Assembly (NCBI GenBank): GCA_949126835.1
Contig: CASBPS010000188.1
Span: 186,001 to 250,000 of the forward strand
DNA length: 64,000 bases
Reading direction: 5' to 3'
Source: Anisus vortex
Lineage: Eukaryota; Mollusca; Gastropoda; Planorbidae
The notes beneath the pieces are model-generated. The model saw nothing but the letters and a program-made list of their open reading frames with translations. It ran no database searches and was not told the DNA's origin. How positions within the stretch are numbered: position 1 is the first letter of the stretch; every line of letters starts with the position of its first letter. Of this stretch, positions 1 to 15,449 are shown one piece after another. Position numbers and translations under genes: made by a program.

Positions 1-3000
1 ATATCATTATCAATTCTAACATGCTATACATATCTCACTTCACGTTCCATGAATCCATCTTTCTAACATTCAATAAATATCTCACTTCACGTTTCATGAA
101 TCAATCTATTCTAACATTCTATACATATATCACTTCACGTTCCATGAATCGCATCATCTATTCTAACATTCTTTACATATCTCTCTTCACTTTCTATGAA
201 TCCATCTATTTTAAGATTCTATACAAATCTCTCTTAACTTTCCATTATTCCATCTATTCTAACATTTTATACATATTTATTTTTCTCTTTCCATGAATCC
301 ATCTATTCTAACATTCTATACATATCTCACTTCACGTTCCATAAATCACATCATAAATTCTAACATTGTATACATATTTCTCTTCACTTTTTATGAATCC
401 ATATATTATAACATTCTATACAAATCTCACTTCACGTTCCATAAATCAAATCATCTATTCTAAAATTCTATACATATCTCACTTCACGTATCATGAATCA
501 CATTTTCTTTTTTAACATTCTATACATATCTCACTTCACGTTCCATGAATCACATCATAAATTCTAACATTGTATACATATTACTCTTCACTTTCCATAA
601 ATCCATCTATTATAACATTCTATACATATCTCACTTCACGTTTCATGAATCACGTCATATATTCTAACATTCTATACATATATCTCACTTCACGTTCCAA
701 TAATCACATCATCGGCTCTACCATTCTATACATATCTCACTTCACGTTCCATGAATCACATCATATATTCTAACATTCTATACATATCTCACTTCACGTT
801 CCATGAATCAAATCATATATTCTAACATTCTATACATATCTCACTTCACGTTCCATGAATCACATCATCTATTCTAACATTCTATACTTATCTCATTCTA
901 CGTTCCATAAATCCAATCATCTATTCTAACATTCTATACATATCTCACTTCACGTTCCATGAATCACAACATCTATTCTAACATTCTATACATATCTCAT
1001 TTCACGTTCCATGAATCACATCATCTATTATAACATTCTATACATATATCACTCCATCTTCTATGAATCACATCATCTATTCTAACATTCTATACATATC
1101 TTTATTTTTGTTACATATATCCATCTATTCTAACATTTTATACATATTTCTCTTCACTTTCCATGAATCCATCTATTCTAACATTCTATACATATTTCTC
1201 TACACTTTCCATGAATCCATCTATTTTAACATTCTATACATACCTCACTTCACGTTCCATGAATCACATCTTATATTCTAACATTCTATACAAATCTCAC
1301 TTCACGTTCAATGAATCACATCATCTATTCTAACATTCTATACATATCTCACTTCACGTTCCATAAATCAAATCATCTATTCTAACATTCTATACATATC
1401 TTACTTCACGTTCCATGAATCACAACATCTATTCTATTATTCTATACATATCTCACTTTACGTTTCATGAATCACTTCATCTATTCTAACATTCTATACA
1501 TGTCTAACTTCACGATCTATGAATCACATCATCTATTCTAACATTCTATACATATTTCACCTTACGTTCCATGAATCAGTTTTTCTAACATACTATACAT
1601 ATCTCACTTCATGTTTCATGAATCAATCTATTCTATCATTCTATACATATCTCACTTTAATTTCCATGATTCCATCTATTCTAACATTTTATACATATTT
1701 CTTATTACTTTCCATGAATCCATCTATTCTAACATACTATACATATCTTACTTCACGTTCCATGAATCGCATTATCTATTTCAACATTCTTTACATATCT
1801 CACTTCACGTTTAATGAATTACATCATCTATTCTAACATTCTATACATTTCTCACTATACGTTTTATGAATCACATCATCTATTCTAACATTATATACAT
1901 ATCTCACTTCACGTTCCATAAATCAATCATCTATTCTAACATTTTATACATATCTCACTTTAAGTTCCATGAATCACAACATCTATTCTAACATTCTATA
2001 CATATATCACTTCACGTTCCATGAATCACATCATCTATTCTAACATTCTATACATATCTCACTTCACGTTAAATGAATCACATTATCTATTCTAACATTT
2101 TATACATGTCTCACTTCACGTTCCATGAATATCATTATCAATTCTAACATGCTATACATATCTCACTTCACGTTCCATGAATCCATCTTTCTAACATTCA
2201 ATAAATATCTCACTTCACGTTTCATGAATCAATCTATTCTAACATTCTATACATATATCACTTCACGTTCCATGAATCGCATCATCTATTCTAACATTCT
2301 TTACATATCTCTCTTCACTTTCTATGAATCCATCTATTTTAAGATTCTATACAAATCTCTCTTAACTTTCCATTATTCCATCTATTCTAACATTTTATAC
2401 ATATTTATTTTTCTCTTTCCATGAATCCATCTATTCTAACATTCTATACATATCTCACTTCACGTTCCATAAATCACATCATAAATTCTAACATTGTATA
2501 CATATTTCTCTTCACTTTTTATGAATCCATATATTATAACATTCTATACAAATCTCACTTCACGTTGCATAAATCAAATCATCTATTCTAAAATTCTATA
2601 CATATCTCACTTCACGTATCATGAATCACATTTTCTTTTTTAACATTCTATACATATCTCACTTCACGTTCCATGAATCACATCATAAATTCTAACATTG
2701 TATACATATTACTCTTCACTTTCCATAAATCCATCTATTATAACATTCTATACATATCTCACTTCACGTTTCATGAATCACGTCATATATTCTAACATTC
2801 TATACATATATCTCACTTCACGTTCCAATAATCACATCATCGGCTCTACCATTCTATACATATCTCACTTCACGTTCCATGAATCACATCATATATTCTA
2901 ACATTCTATACATATCTCACTTCACGTTCCATGAATCAAATCATATATTCTAACATTCTATACATATCTCACTTCACGTTCCATGAATCACATCATCTAT

Positions 3001-3489
3001 TCTAACATTCTATACTTATCTCATTCTACGTTCCATAAATCCAATCATCTATTCTAACATTCTATACATATCTCACTTCACGTTCCATGAATCACAACAT
3101 CTATTCTAACATTCTATACATATCTCATTTCACGTTCGATGAATCACATCATCTATTATAACATTCTATACATATATCACTCCATCTTCTATGAATCACA
3201 TCATCTATTCTAACATTCTATACATATCTTTATTTTTGTTACATATATCCATCTATTCTAACATTTTATACATATTTCTCTTCACTTTCCATGAATCCAT
3301 CTATTCTAACATTCTATACATATTTCTCTACACTTTCCATGAATCCATCTATTTTAACATTCTATACATACCTCACTTCACGTTCCATGAATCACATCTT
3401 ATATTCTAACATTCTATACAAATCTCACTTCACGTTCAATGAATCACATCATCTATTCTAACATTCTATACATATCTCACTTCACGTTC
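1..3489 (+). repeat. Higher-order repeat pair, offset 2128 bp
   Basis: Bases 1-1361 recur almost unchanged at 2129-3489, including rare variants such as ATCATTATCAATTC at the start, CATCGGCTCTACC (712 and 2840) and TTTATTTTTGTTACATATAT (1102 and 3230). Only scattered substitutions separate the copies, for example CCATAAATC against GCATAAATC near 2565. The pairing ends near 1361/3489, where different monomer variants follow. Confidence 0.85.
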
Positions 3490-5781
3490 GATGAATCAAA
3501 TCATCTATTCTAACATTCTATACATATCTCACTTCACGTTCCATGAATCACATCATCTATTATAACATTCTATACATATATCACTGCATGTTCTATGAAT
3601 CACATCATCTATTCTAACATTCTATACATATATCTCTTTCTGTTCCATATATCCATCTATTCTAACATTCCATACATATCTCTCTTAACTTTCCATGAAT
3701 CCATCTATTCTAAGATTATATACAAATCACTTTTCAATTTCCATGATTCCATCTATTCTAACATTTTATACATATTTCTCTTTACTTTCCATGAATCCAT
3801 CTATTCTAACATTCTATACATATCTCACTTCACGTTCCATGAATCACATCATATATTCTAACATTCTATACATATCTCACTTCACGTTCCATGAATCACA
3901 TTAACTATTCTACCATTGTATTTATATCTCACTTCACGTTCCATGAATCACATCATCTATTCTAACATTCTATACATATCTCACTTCACGTTCCATAAAT
4001 CAAATCATCTATTCTAACATTCTATACATATCTTACTTCACGTTCCATGAATCACAACATCTATTCTAACATTCTATACATATCTTACTTCACGTTCCAT
4101 GAATCACATCATCTATTCTAACATTCTATACATATCTCACTTTACGTTTCATGAATCACTTCATCTATTATAACATTCTATACATGTCTAACTTCACGAT
4201 CCATGAATCACATCATCTATTCTAACATTCTATACATATTTCACCTTACGTTCCATGAATCAGTTTTTCTAACATACTATACATATCTCACTTCATGTTT
4301 CATGAATCAATCTATTCTATCATTCTATACATATCTCACTTCACGTTCCATGAATCGCATTATCTATTTCAACATTCTTTACATATCTCACTTCACGTTT
4401 AATGAATCACATCATCTATTCTAACATTCTATACATTTCTCACTATACGTTTTATGAATCACATCATCTATTCTAACATTCTATACATATCTCACTTCAC
4501 GTTCCATAAATCAATCATCTATTCTAACATTTTATACATATCTCACTTTAAGTTCCATGAATCACAACATCTATTCTAACATTCTATACATATATCACTT
4601 CACGTTCCATGAATCACATCATCTATTCTAACATTCTATACATATCTCACTTCACGTTCCATAAATCAAATCATCTATTCTAACATTCTATACATATCTT
4701 ACTTCACGTTCCATGAATCACAACATCTATTCTAACATTCTATACATATCTCACTTTACGTTTCATGAATCACTTCATCTATTCTAACATTCTATACATG
4801 TCTAACTTCACGATCTATGAATCACATCATCTATTCTAACATTCTATACATATTTCACCTTACGTTCCATGAATCAGTTTTTCTAACATACTATACATAT
4901 CTCACTTCATGTTTCATGAATCAATCTATTCTATCATTCTATACATATCTCACTTCAATTTCCATGATTCCATATATTCTAACATTTTATACATATTTCT
5001 TATTACTTTCCATGAATCCATCTATTCTAACATACTATACATATCTTACTTCACGTTCCATGAATCGCATTATCTATTTCAACATTCTTTACATATCTCA
5101 CTTCACGTTTAATGAATCACATCATCTATTCTAACATTCTATATATTTCTCACTATACGTTTTATGAATCACATCATCTATTCTAACATTATATACATAT
5201 CTCACTTCACGTTCCATAAATCAATCATCTATTCTAACATTTTATACATATCTCACTTTAAGTTCCATGAATCACAACATCTATTCTAACATTCTATACA
5301 TATATCACTTCACGTTCCATGAATCACATCATCTATTCTAACATTCTATACATATCTCACTTCACGTTAAATGAATCACATTATCTATTCTAACATTTTA
5401 TACATGTCTCACTTCACGTTCCATGAATATCATTATCAATTTTAACATGCTATACATATCTCACTTCACGTTCCATGAATCCATCTTTCTAACATTCAAT
5501 AAATATCTCACTTCACGTTTCATGAATCAATCTATTCTAACATTCTTTTCATATATCACTTCACGTTCCATGAATCGCATCATCTATTCTAACATACTTT
5601 ACATATCTCTCTTCACTTTCTATGAATCCATCTATTTTAAGATTCTATACAAATCTCTCTTAACTTTCCATGATTCCATCTATTCTAACATTTTATACAT
5701 ATTTATTTTCTCTTTCCATGAATCCATCTATTCTAACATTCTATACATATCTCACTTCAGGTTCCATAAATCACATCATAA
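1361..5781 (+). repeat. Higher-order repeat pair, offset 3298 bp
   Basis: Bases about 1361-2484 match about 4659-5781 at a constant offset of 3298, apart from a 1-bp indel in a T run near 2405/5703. The right copy stops at an abnormal, shortened monomer (CATAAATTCATATTCATATC near 5776-5795), probably a recombination breakpoint. Confidence 0.8.
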
Positions 5782-6740
5782 ATTCATATTCATATCTCTC
5801 TTCACGTTCCATGAATCACATCATCTATTCTAACATTCTATACATATATCCCATCACGTTCCATAAATCAAATCATCTATTCTAACATTCTATACATATC
5901 TTACTTCACGTTCTATGAATCACAACATCTATTCTAACATTCTTTACATATCTTACTTCACGTTCCATCAATCACATCATCTATTCTAACATTCTATACA
6001 TGTCTAACTTCACGATCCATGAATCACATCATCTATTCTAACATTCTATACATATTTCACCTCACGTTCCATGAATCAGTTTTTCTAACATTCTATACAT
6101 ATCTCACTTCATGTTTCATGAATAATCTATTCTATCATTCTATACATATCTCACTTCACGTTCCATGAATCGCATTTTCTATTTCAACATTCTTTACATA
6201 TCTCACTTCACGTTTAATGAATCACATCATCTATTCTAACATTCTATACATTTCTCACTATACGTTTTATGAATCACATCATCTATTCTAACATTCTATA
6301 CATATCTCACTTCACGTTCCATAAATCAATCATCTATTCTAACATTTTATACATATCTCACTTTAAATTCCATGAATCACAACATCTATTCTAACATTCT
6401 ATATATATATCACTTCACGTTCCATGAATCACATTATCTATTCTAACATTCTATACATATCTCACTTCACGTTCAATGAATCACATCATCTATTCTAACA
6501 TTTTATACATGTCTCACTTCACGTTCCATGAATATCATTATCAATTCTAACATTCTATACATATCTCACTTCACGTTCCATGAATCCATCTTTATAACAT
6601 TCAATAAATATCTCACTTCACGTTTCATGAATCAATCTATTCTAACATTCTATACATATATCACTTGACGTTCCATGAATCGCATCATCTATTCTAACAT
6701 TCTATACATATCTCACTTCACGTTCCATGAATCACATCAT

Positions 6741-6792
6741 CTATTCTAACATTCTATACATATCTCACTTCACGTTCCATGAATCAAATCAT
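6741..6792 (+). repeat. Exemplar of the standard 52-bp monomer (type A)
   Basis: One clean unit from CTATTC to the base before the next TATTCTAAC core. The consensus has about 67% A+T, 15 C but only 2 G on the + strand, and a single CpG inside TTCACGTTCC. It contains TTCCATGAA, a TTC-N3-GAA dyad. At 52 bp the period equals five turns of B-DNA at 10.4 bp per turn, so equivalent bases of successive units face the same side of the helix (inference). Confidence 0.9.
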
Positions 6793-8329
6793 GTATTCTA
6801 ACATTCTATACATATCTCACTTCACGTTCCATGAATCACATCATCTATTCTAACATTCTATACATATCTCACTCTACGTTCCATAAATCAAATCATCTAT
6901 TCTAACATTCTTTACATATCTCACTTCACGTTCCATGAATCACAACATCTATTCTAACATTCTATACATATCTCATTTCACGTTCCATGAATCACATCAT
7001 CTATTATAACATTCTATACATATATCACTCCATGTTCTATGAATCACATCATCTATTCTAACATTCTATACATATCTTTATTTTTTTTTAGATATATCCA
7101 TCTATTCTAACATTCTATACATATCTCTTTTCACTTTCCATGAATCCATCTATTCTAAGATTCTATACAAATCTCTTTTCACTTTCCATTATTCCATCTT
7201 TTCTAACATTTTATACATATTTCTCTTCACTTTCCATGAATCCATCTATTCTAACATTCTATACATATTTCTCTACACTTTCCATGAATCCATCTATTTT
7301 AACATTCTATACATACCTCACTTCACGTTCCATGAATCACATCTTATATTCTAACAATCTATACATATCTCACTTCACGTTCGATGAATCAAATCATCTA
7401 TTCTAACATTCTATGGATATCTCACTTAACGTTCCATGAATCACATCATCTATTATAACATTCTATACATATATCACTGCATGTTCTATGAATCACATCA
7501 TCTATTCTAACATTCTATACATATCTCTCTTTCTGTTCCATATATCCATCTATTCTAACATTCCATACATATCTCTCTTAACTTTCCATGAATCCATCTA
7601 TTCTAAGATTATATACAAATCACTTTTCAATTTCCATGATTTCATCTATTCTAACATTTTATACATATTTCTCTTTACTTTCCATAAATCCATCTATTCT
7701 AACATTCTATACATATCTCACTTCACGTTCCATGAATCACATCATATATTCTAACATTCTATACATATCTCACTTCACGTTCCATGAATCACATCAACTA
7801 TTCTACCATTCTATTTATATCTCACTTCACGTTCCATGAATCACATCATCTATTCTAACATTCTATACATATCTCACTTCACGTTCCACGAATCACATCA
7901 TCTATTCTAACATTCTATACATATATCCCTTCACGTTCCATAAATCAAATCATCTATTCTAACATTCTATACATATCTTACTTCACGTTCTATGAATCAC
8001 AACATCTATTCTAACATTCTTTACATATCTTACTTCACGTTCCATCAATCACATCATCTATTCTAACATTCTATACATATCTCACTTTACGTTTCATGAA
8101 TCACTTCATCTATTCTAACATTCTATACATGTCTAACTTCACGATCCATGAATCACATCATCTATTCTAACATTCTATACATATTTCACCTCACGTTCCA
8201 TGAATCAGTTTTTCTAACATTCTATACATATCTCACTTCATGTTTCATGAATAATCTATTCTATCATTCTATACATATCTCACTTCACGTTCCATGAATC
8301 GCATTATCTATTTCAACATTCTTTACATA

Positions 8330-11300
8330 TCTCACTTCACGTTCCATAAATCAATCATCTATTCTAACATTTTATACATATCTCACTTTAAATTCCATGA
8401 ATCACAACATCTATTCTAACATTCTATATATATAACACTTCACGTTCCATGAATCACATTATCTATTCTAACATTCTATACATATCTCACTTCACGTTCA
8501 ATGAATCACATCATCTATTCTAACATTTTATACATGTCTTACTTTACGTTCCATGAATATCATTATCAATTCTAACATTCTATACATATCTCACTTCACG
8601 TTCCATGAATCCATCTTTCTAACATTCAATAAATATCTCACTTCACGTTTCATGAATCAATCTATTCTAACATTCTATACATATATCACTTAACGTTCCA
8701 TGAATCGCATCATCTATTCTAACATTCCTTACATATCTCTCTTTACTTTCTATGAATCCATCTATTTTAAGATTCTATACAAATCTCTCTTAACTTTCCA
8801 TGATTCCATCTATTCTAACATTTTATACATATTTATTTTCTCTTTCCATTAATCCATCTATTCTAACATTCTATTCATATCTCACTTAAAGTTGTATGAA
8901 TCACATTATCAATTCTAACATTGTATACATATTTCTCTTCACTTTTTACGAATCCATCTATTATAACATTCTATACAAATCTCACTTCAAGTTCCATAAA
9001 TCAAATCATCTATTCTAAAACTCTATACATATCTCACTTCACGTTCCATGATTTACAACATCTATTCTAACATTCTATACATATCTCACTTCACGTTCCA
9101 TGAATCACATCATCTATTCTATCATTTTTTACATATCTCACTTCACGTTCAATAAATAACATAACCTGTTCTAACATTCTATGCATATCTCACTTCACGT
9201 TCCATGAATCACATCATCTATTCTAACATTCTATTCATATCTCACTTAAAGTTGTATGAATCACATTATCAATTAAAACATTCTATACATATCTCAATTC
9301 ACGTTCAATGAATCAAATCATCTATTATAACATTCTATACGTATCTCCATTCACTTTCCATGAATAACATCATCTATTCTAACATTCTATAAATATCTCA
9401 CTTCACGTATCATAAATCACATTTTCTATTTTAACATTCTATACATATCTCACTTCACGTTCCATGAATCACATCATAAATTCTAACATTGTATACATAT
9501 TTCTCTTCACTTTCCATGATTCCATCTATTATAACATTCTATACATATCTCACTTCACGTTCCATGAATCACGTCATATATTCTAACATTCTATACATCT
9601 ATCTCACTTCACGTTCCAATAATCACATCATCTATTCTAACATTCTATACATATCTTTATTTTTTTTACATATATCCATCTATTCTAACATTCTATACAT
9701 ATCTCTCTTCACTTTCCATGAATCCATCTATTCTAAGATTCTATACAAATCTCTCTTCACTTTCCATGATTCCATCTATTCTAACATTTTATACATATTT
9801 CTCTTCACTTTCCATAAATTTATCTATTCTAACATTCTATAAATATTTCTCTACACTTTCCATGAATCCATCTATTTTAACATTCTATACATACCTCACT
9901 TCACGTTCCATGAATCAAATCTTATATTCTAACATTCTATACAAATCTCACTTCACGTTCAATGAATCACATCATCTATTCTAACATTCTATACATATCT
10001 CACTTCACGTTCGATGAATCAAATCATCTATTCTAACATTCTATACATATCTCACTTCACGTTCCATGAATCACATCATCTATTATAACATTCTATACAT
10101 ATATCACTGCATGTTCTATGAATCACATCATCTATTCTAACATTCTATACATATCTCTCTTTCTTTTCCATATATCCATCTATTCTAACATTCCATACAT
10201 ATCTCTCTTAACTTTCCATGAATCCATCTATTCTAAGATTATATACAATTCATTTTTCAATTTCCATAATTCCATCTATTCTAACATTTTATACATATTT
10301 CTCTTTACTTTCCATGAATCCATCTATTCTAACATTCTATACATATTTCACTTCACGTTCCATGAATCACATCATATATTCTAACATTCTATACATATCT
10401 CACTTCACGTTCCATGAATCACATGAACTATTCTACCATTCTATGTATATCTCACTTCACGTTCCATGAATCACATCATCTATTCTAACATTCTATACAT
10501 ATCTTACTTCACGTTCCATAAATCAAATCATCTATTCTAACATTCTATACATATCTTACTTCACGTTCCATGAATGACAACATCTATTCTAACATTCTAT
10601 ACATATCTTACTTCACGTTCCATAAATCACATCATCTATTATAATATTTTATACATATCTCACTTTACGTTTCATGAATCACTTCATCTATTCTAACATT
10701 CTATACATGTCTAACTTCACGATCCATGAATCACATCATCTATTCTAACATTCTATACATATTTCACCTCACGTTCCATAAATCAGTTTTTCTAACATAC
10801 TATACATATCTCACTTCACGTTCCATGAATCACATCATATATTCTAACATTCTATACATATCTCACTTCACGTTCCATGAATCACATCAACTATTCTACC
10901 ATTCTATTTATATCTCACTTCACGTTCCATGAATCACATCATCTATTCTAACATTCTATACATATCTCACTTCACGTTCCATGAATCACATCATCTATTC
11001 TAACATTCTATACATATATCCCTTCACGTTCCATAAATCAAATCATCTATTCTAACATTCTATACATATCTTACTTCACGTTCTATGAATCACAACATCT
11101 ATTCTAACATTCTTTACATATCTTACTTCACGTTCCATCAATCACATCATCTATTCTAACATTCTATACATATCTCACTTTACGTTTCATGAATCACTTC
11201 ATCTATTCTAACATTCTATACATATCTAACTTCACGATCCATGAATCACATCATCTATTCTAACATTCTATACATATTTCACCTCACGTTCCATGAATCA

Positions 11301-14017
11301 GTTTTTCTAACATTCTATACATATCTCACTTCATGTTTCATGAATAATCTATTCTATCATTCTATACATATCTCACTTCACGTTCCATGAATCGCATTAT
11401 CTATTTCAACATTCTTTACATATCTCACTTCACTTTTAATGAATCACATCATCTATTCTAACATTCTATACATTTCTCACTATACGTTTTATGAATCACA
11501 TCATCTATTCTAACATTCTATACATATCTCACTTCACGTTCCATAAATCAATCATCTATTCTAACATTTTATACATATCTCACTTTAAATTCCATGAATC
11601 ACAACATCTATTCTAACATTCTATATATATATCACTTCACGTTCCATGAATCACATTATCTATTCTAACATTCTATACATATCTCACTTCACGTTCAATG
11701 AATCACATCATCTATTCTAACATTTTATACATGTCTCACTTCACGTTCCATGAATATCATTATCAATTCTAACATTCTATACATATCTCACTTCACGTTC
11801 AATGAATCCATCTTTCTAACATTCAATAAATATCTCACTTCACGTTTCATGAATCAATCTATTCTAACATTCTATACATATATCACTTCACGTTCCATGA
11901 ATCGCATCATCTATTCTAACATTCTTTACATATCTCTCTTTACTTTCTATGAATCCATCTATTTTAAGATTCTATACAAATCTCTCTTAACTTTCCATGA
12001 TTCCATCTATTCTAACATTTTATACATATTTATTTTCTCTTTCCATTAATCCATCTATTCTAACATTCTATTCATATCTCACTTAAAGTTGTATGAATCA
12101 CATTATCAATTCTAACATTGTATACATATTTCTCTTCACTTTTTACGAATCCATCTATTATAACATTCTATACAAATCTCACTTCAAGTTCCATAAATCA
12201 AATCATCTATTCTAAAATTCTATACATATCTCACTTCACGTTCCATGATTTACAACATCTATTCTAACATTCTATACATATCTCACTTCACGTTCCATGA
12301 ATCACATCATCTATTCTATCATTTTTTACATATCTCACTTCACGTTCAATGAATAACATAACCTGTTCTAACATTCTATGCACATCTCACTTCACGTTCC
12401 ATGAATCACATCATCTATTCTAACATTCTATTCATATCTCACTTAAAGTTGTATGAATCACATTATCAATTAAAACATTCTATACATATCTCAATTCACG
12501 TTCCATGAATCAAATCATCTATTATAACATTCTATACGTATCTCCATTCACTTTCCATGAATCACATCATCTATTCTAACATTCTATAAATATCTCACTT
12601 CACGTATCATAAATCACATTTTCTATTTTAACATTCTATACATATCTCACTTCACGTTCCATGAATCACATCATAAATTCTTACATTGTATACATATTTC
12701 TCTTCACTTTCCATGAATCCATCTATTATAACATTCTATACATATCTCACTTCACGTTCCATGAATCACGTCATATATTCTAACATTCTATACATCTATC
12801 TCACTTCACGTTCCAATAATCACATCATCTATTCTAACATTCTATACATATCTTTATTTTTTTTACATATATCCATCTATTCTAACATTCTATACATATC
12901 TCTCTTCACTTTCCATGAATCCATCTATTCTAAGATTCTATACAAATCTCTCTTCACTTTCCATGATTCCATCTATTCTAACATTTTATACATATTTCTC
13001 TTCACTTTCCATAAATTTATCTATTCTAACATTCTATAAATATTTCTCTACACTTTCCATGAATCCATCTATTTTAACATTCTATACATACCTCACTTCA
13101 CGTTCCATGAATCAAATCTTATATTCTAACATTCTATACAAATCTCACTTCACGTTCAATGAATCACATCATCTATTCTAACATTCTATACATATCTCAC
13201 TTCACGTTCGATGAATCAAATCATCTATTCTAACATTCTATACATATCTCACTTCACGTTCCATGAATCACATCATCTATTATAACATTCTATACATATA
13301 TCACTGCATGTTCTATGAATCACATCATCTATTCTAACATTCTATACATATCTCTCTTTCTTTTCCATATATCCATCTATTCTAACATTCCATACATATC
13401 TCTCTTAACTTTCCATGAATCCATCTATTCTAAGATTATATACAAATCATTTTTCAATTTCCATAATTCCATCTATTCTAACATTTTATACATATTTCTC
13501 TTTACTTTCCATGAATCCATCTATTCTAACATTCTATACATATTTCACTTCACGTTCCATGAATCACATCATATATTCTAACATTCTATACATATCTCAC
13601 TTCACGTTCCATGAATCACATCAACTATTCTACCATTCTATGTATATCTCACTTCCCGTTCCATGAATCACATCATCTATTCTAACATTCTATACATATC
13701 TTACTTCACGTTCCATAAATCAAATCATCTATTCTAACATTCTATACATATCTTACTTCACGTTCCATGAATGACAACATCTATTCTTACATTCTATACA
13801 TATCTTACTTCACGTTCCATAAATCACATCATCTATTCTAACATTCTATACATATCTCACTTTACGTTTCATGAATCACTTCATCTATTCTAACATTCTA
13901 TACATGTCTAACTTCACGATCCATGAATCACATCATCTATTCTAACATTCTATACATATTTCACCTCCTGTTCCATAAATCAGTTTTTCTAAGATACTAT
14001 ACATATCTCACTTCATG
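8330..14017 (+). repeat. Higher-order repeat pair, offset 3197 bp
   Basis: About 8330-10820 matches 11527-14017 at offset 3197 with few differences. The flanking piece ending near 7839 matches the piece ending near 10932 at offset 3093, exactly 104 bp (two 52-bp monomers) less. Both copies carry the variants GTATACATATTTCTCTTCAC and TTTATTTTTTTTACATATAT in the same order. Confidence 0.82.
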
Positions 14018-15449
14018 TTTCATGAATCAATCTATTCTATCATTTTATACATATCTCAATTCACGTTCCATGAATCGCATTATCTATTTCAACATTCTTT
14101 ACATATCTCACTTCACGTTTAATGAATCACATCATCTATTCTAACATTCTATACATTTCTCACTATACGTTTTATGAATCACATCATCTATTCTAACATT
14201 CTATACATATCTCACTTCACGTTCCATAAATCAATCATCTATTCTAACATTTTATACATATCTCACTTTAAGTTCCATGAATCACAACATCTATTCTAAC
14301 ATTCTATACATATATCACTTTACATTCCATGAATCACATCAACTATTCTAACATTCTATTAATATCTCACTTCACGTTCAATGAATCATATCATCTATTC
14401 TAACATTTTATACATGTCTCACTTCACGTTCCATGAAAATCATTATCAATTCTAACATTCTATACATATCTCACTTCACGTTCCATGAATCCATCTTTCT
14501 AACATTCAATAAATATCTCACTTCACGTTTCATGAATCAATCTATTCTAACATTCTATACATATATCACTTCACGTTCCATGAATCGCATCATCTATTCT
14601 AACATTCTTTACATATCTCTCTTCACTTTCCATGAATCCATCTATTCTAAGATTCTATACAAATCTCTCTTCACTTTCCATGATTCCATCTATTCTAACA
14701 TTTTATACATATTTCTCTTCACTTTCCATGAATCCATCTATTCTAACATTTATACATATTTCTCTACGCTTTCCATGAATCCATCTATTTTAACATTCTA
14801 TACATACCGCACTTCACGTTCCATGAATCACATCTTATATTCTAACATTCTATACAAATCTCACTTCACGTTCAATGAATCACATCATCTATTCTAACAT
14901 TCTATACATATCTCACTTCACGCTCGATGAATCAAATCATCTATTCTAACATTCTATACATATCTCACTTCACGTTCCATGAATCACATCATCTATTATA
15001 ACATTCTATACATATATCACTGCATGTTCTATGAATCACATCATCTATTCTAACATTCTATACATATCTCTCTTTCTGTTCCATATATCCATCTATTCTA
15101 ACATTTTATACATATTTCTCTTTACTTTCCATGAATCCATCTATTTTAACATTCTATACATATCTAACTTCACGTTCCATGAATCACATCATATATTCTA
15201 ACATTCTATACATATCTCACTTCACGTTCCATGAATCACATCAACTATTCTACCATTCTATTTATATCTCACTTTACGTTCCATGAATCACATCATCTAT
15301 TCTAATATTCTATACATATCACACTTCACGTTCCATAAATCAAATCATCTATTCTAACATTCTATACATATCTTACTTCACGTTCCATGAATCACAACAT
15401 CTATTCTAACATTCTATACATATCTTACTTCACGTTCCATAAATCACAT

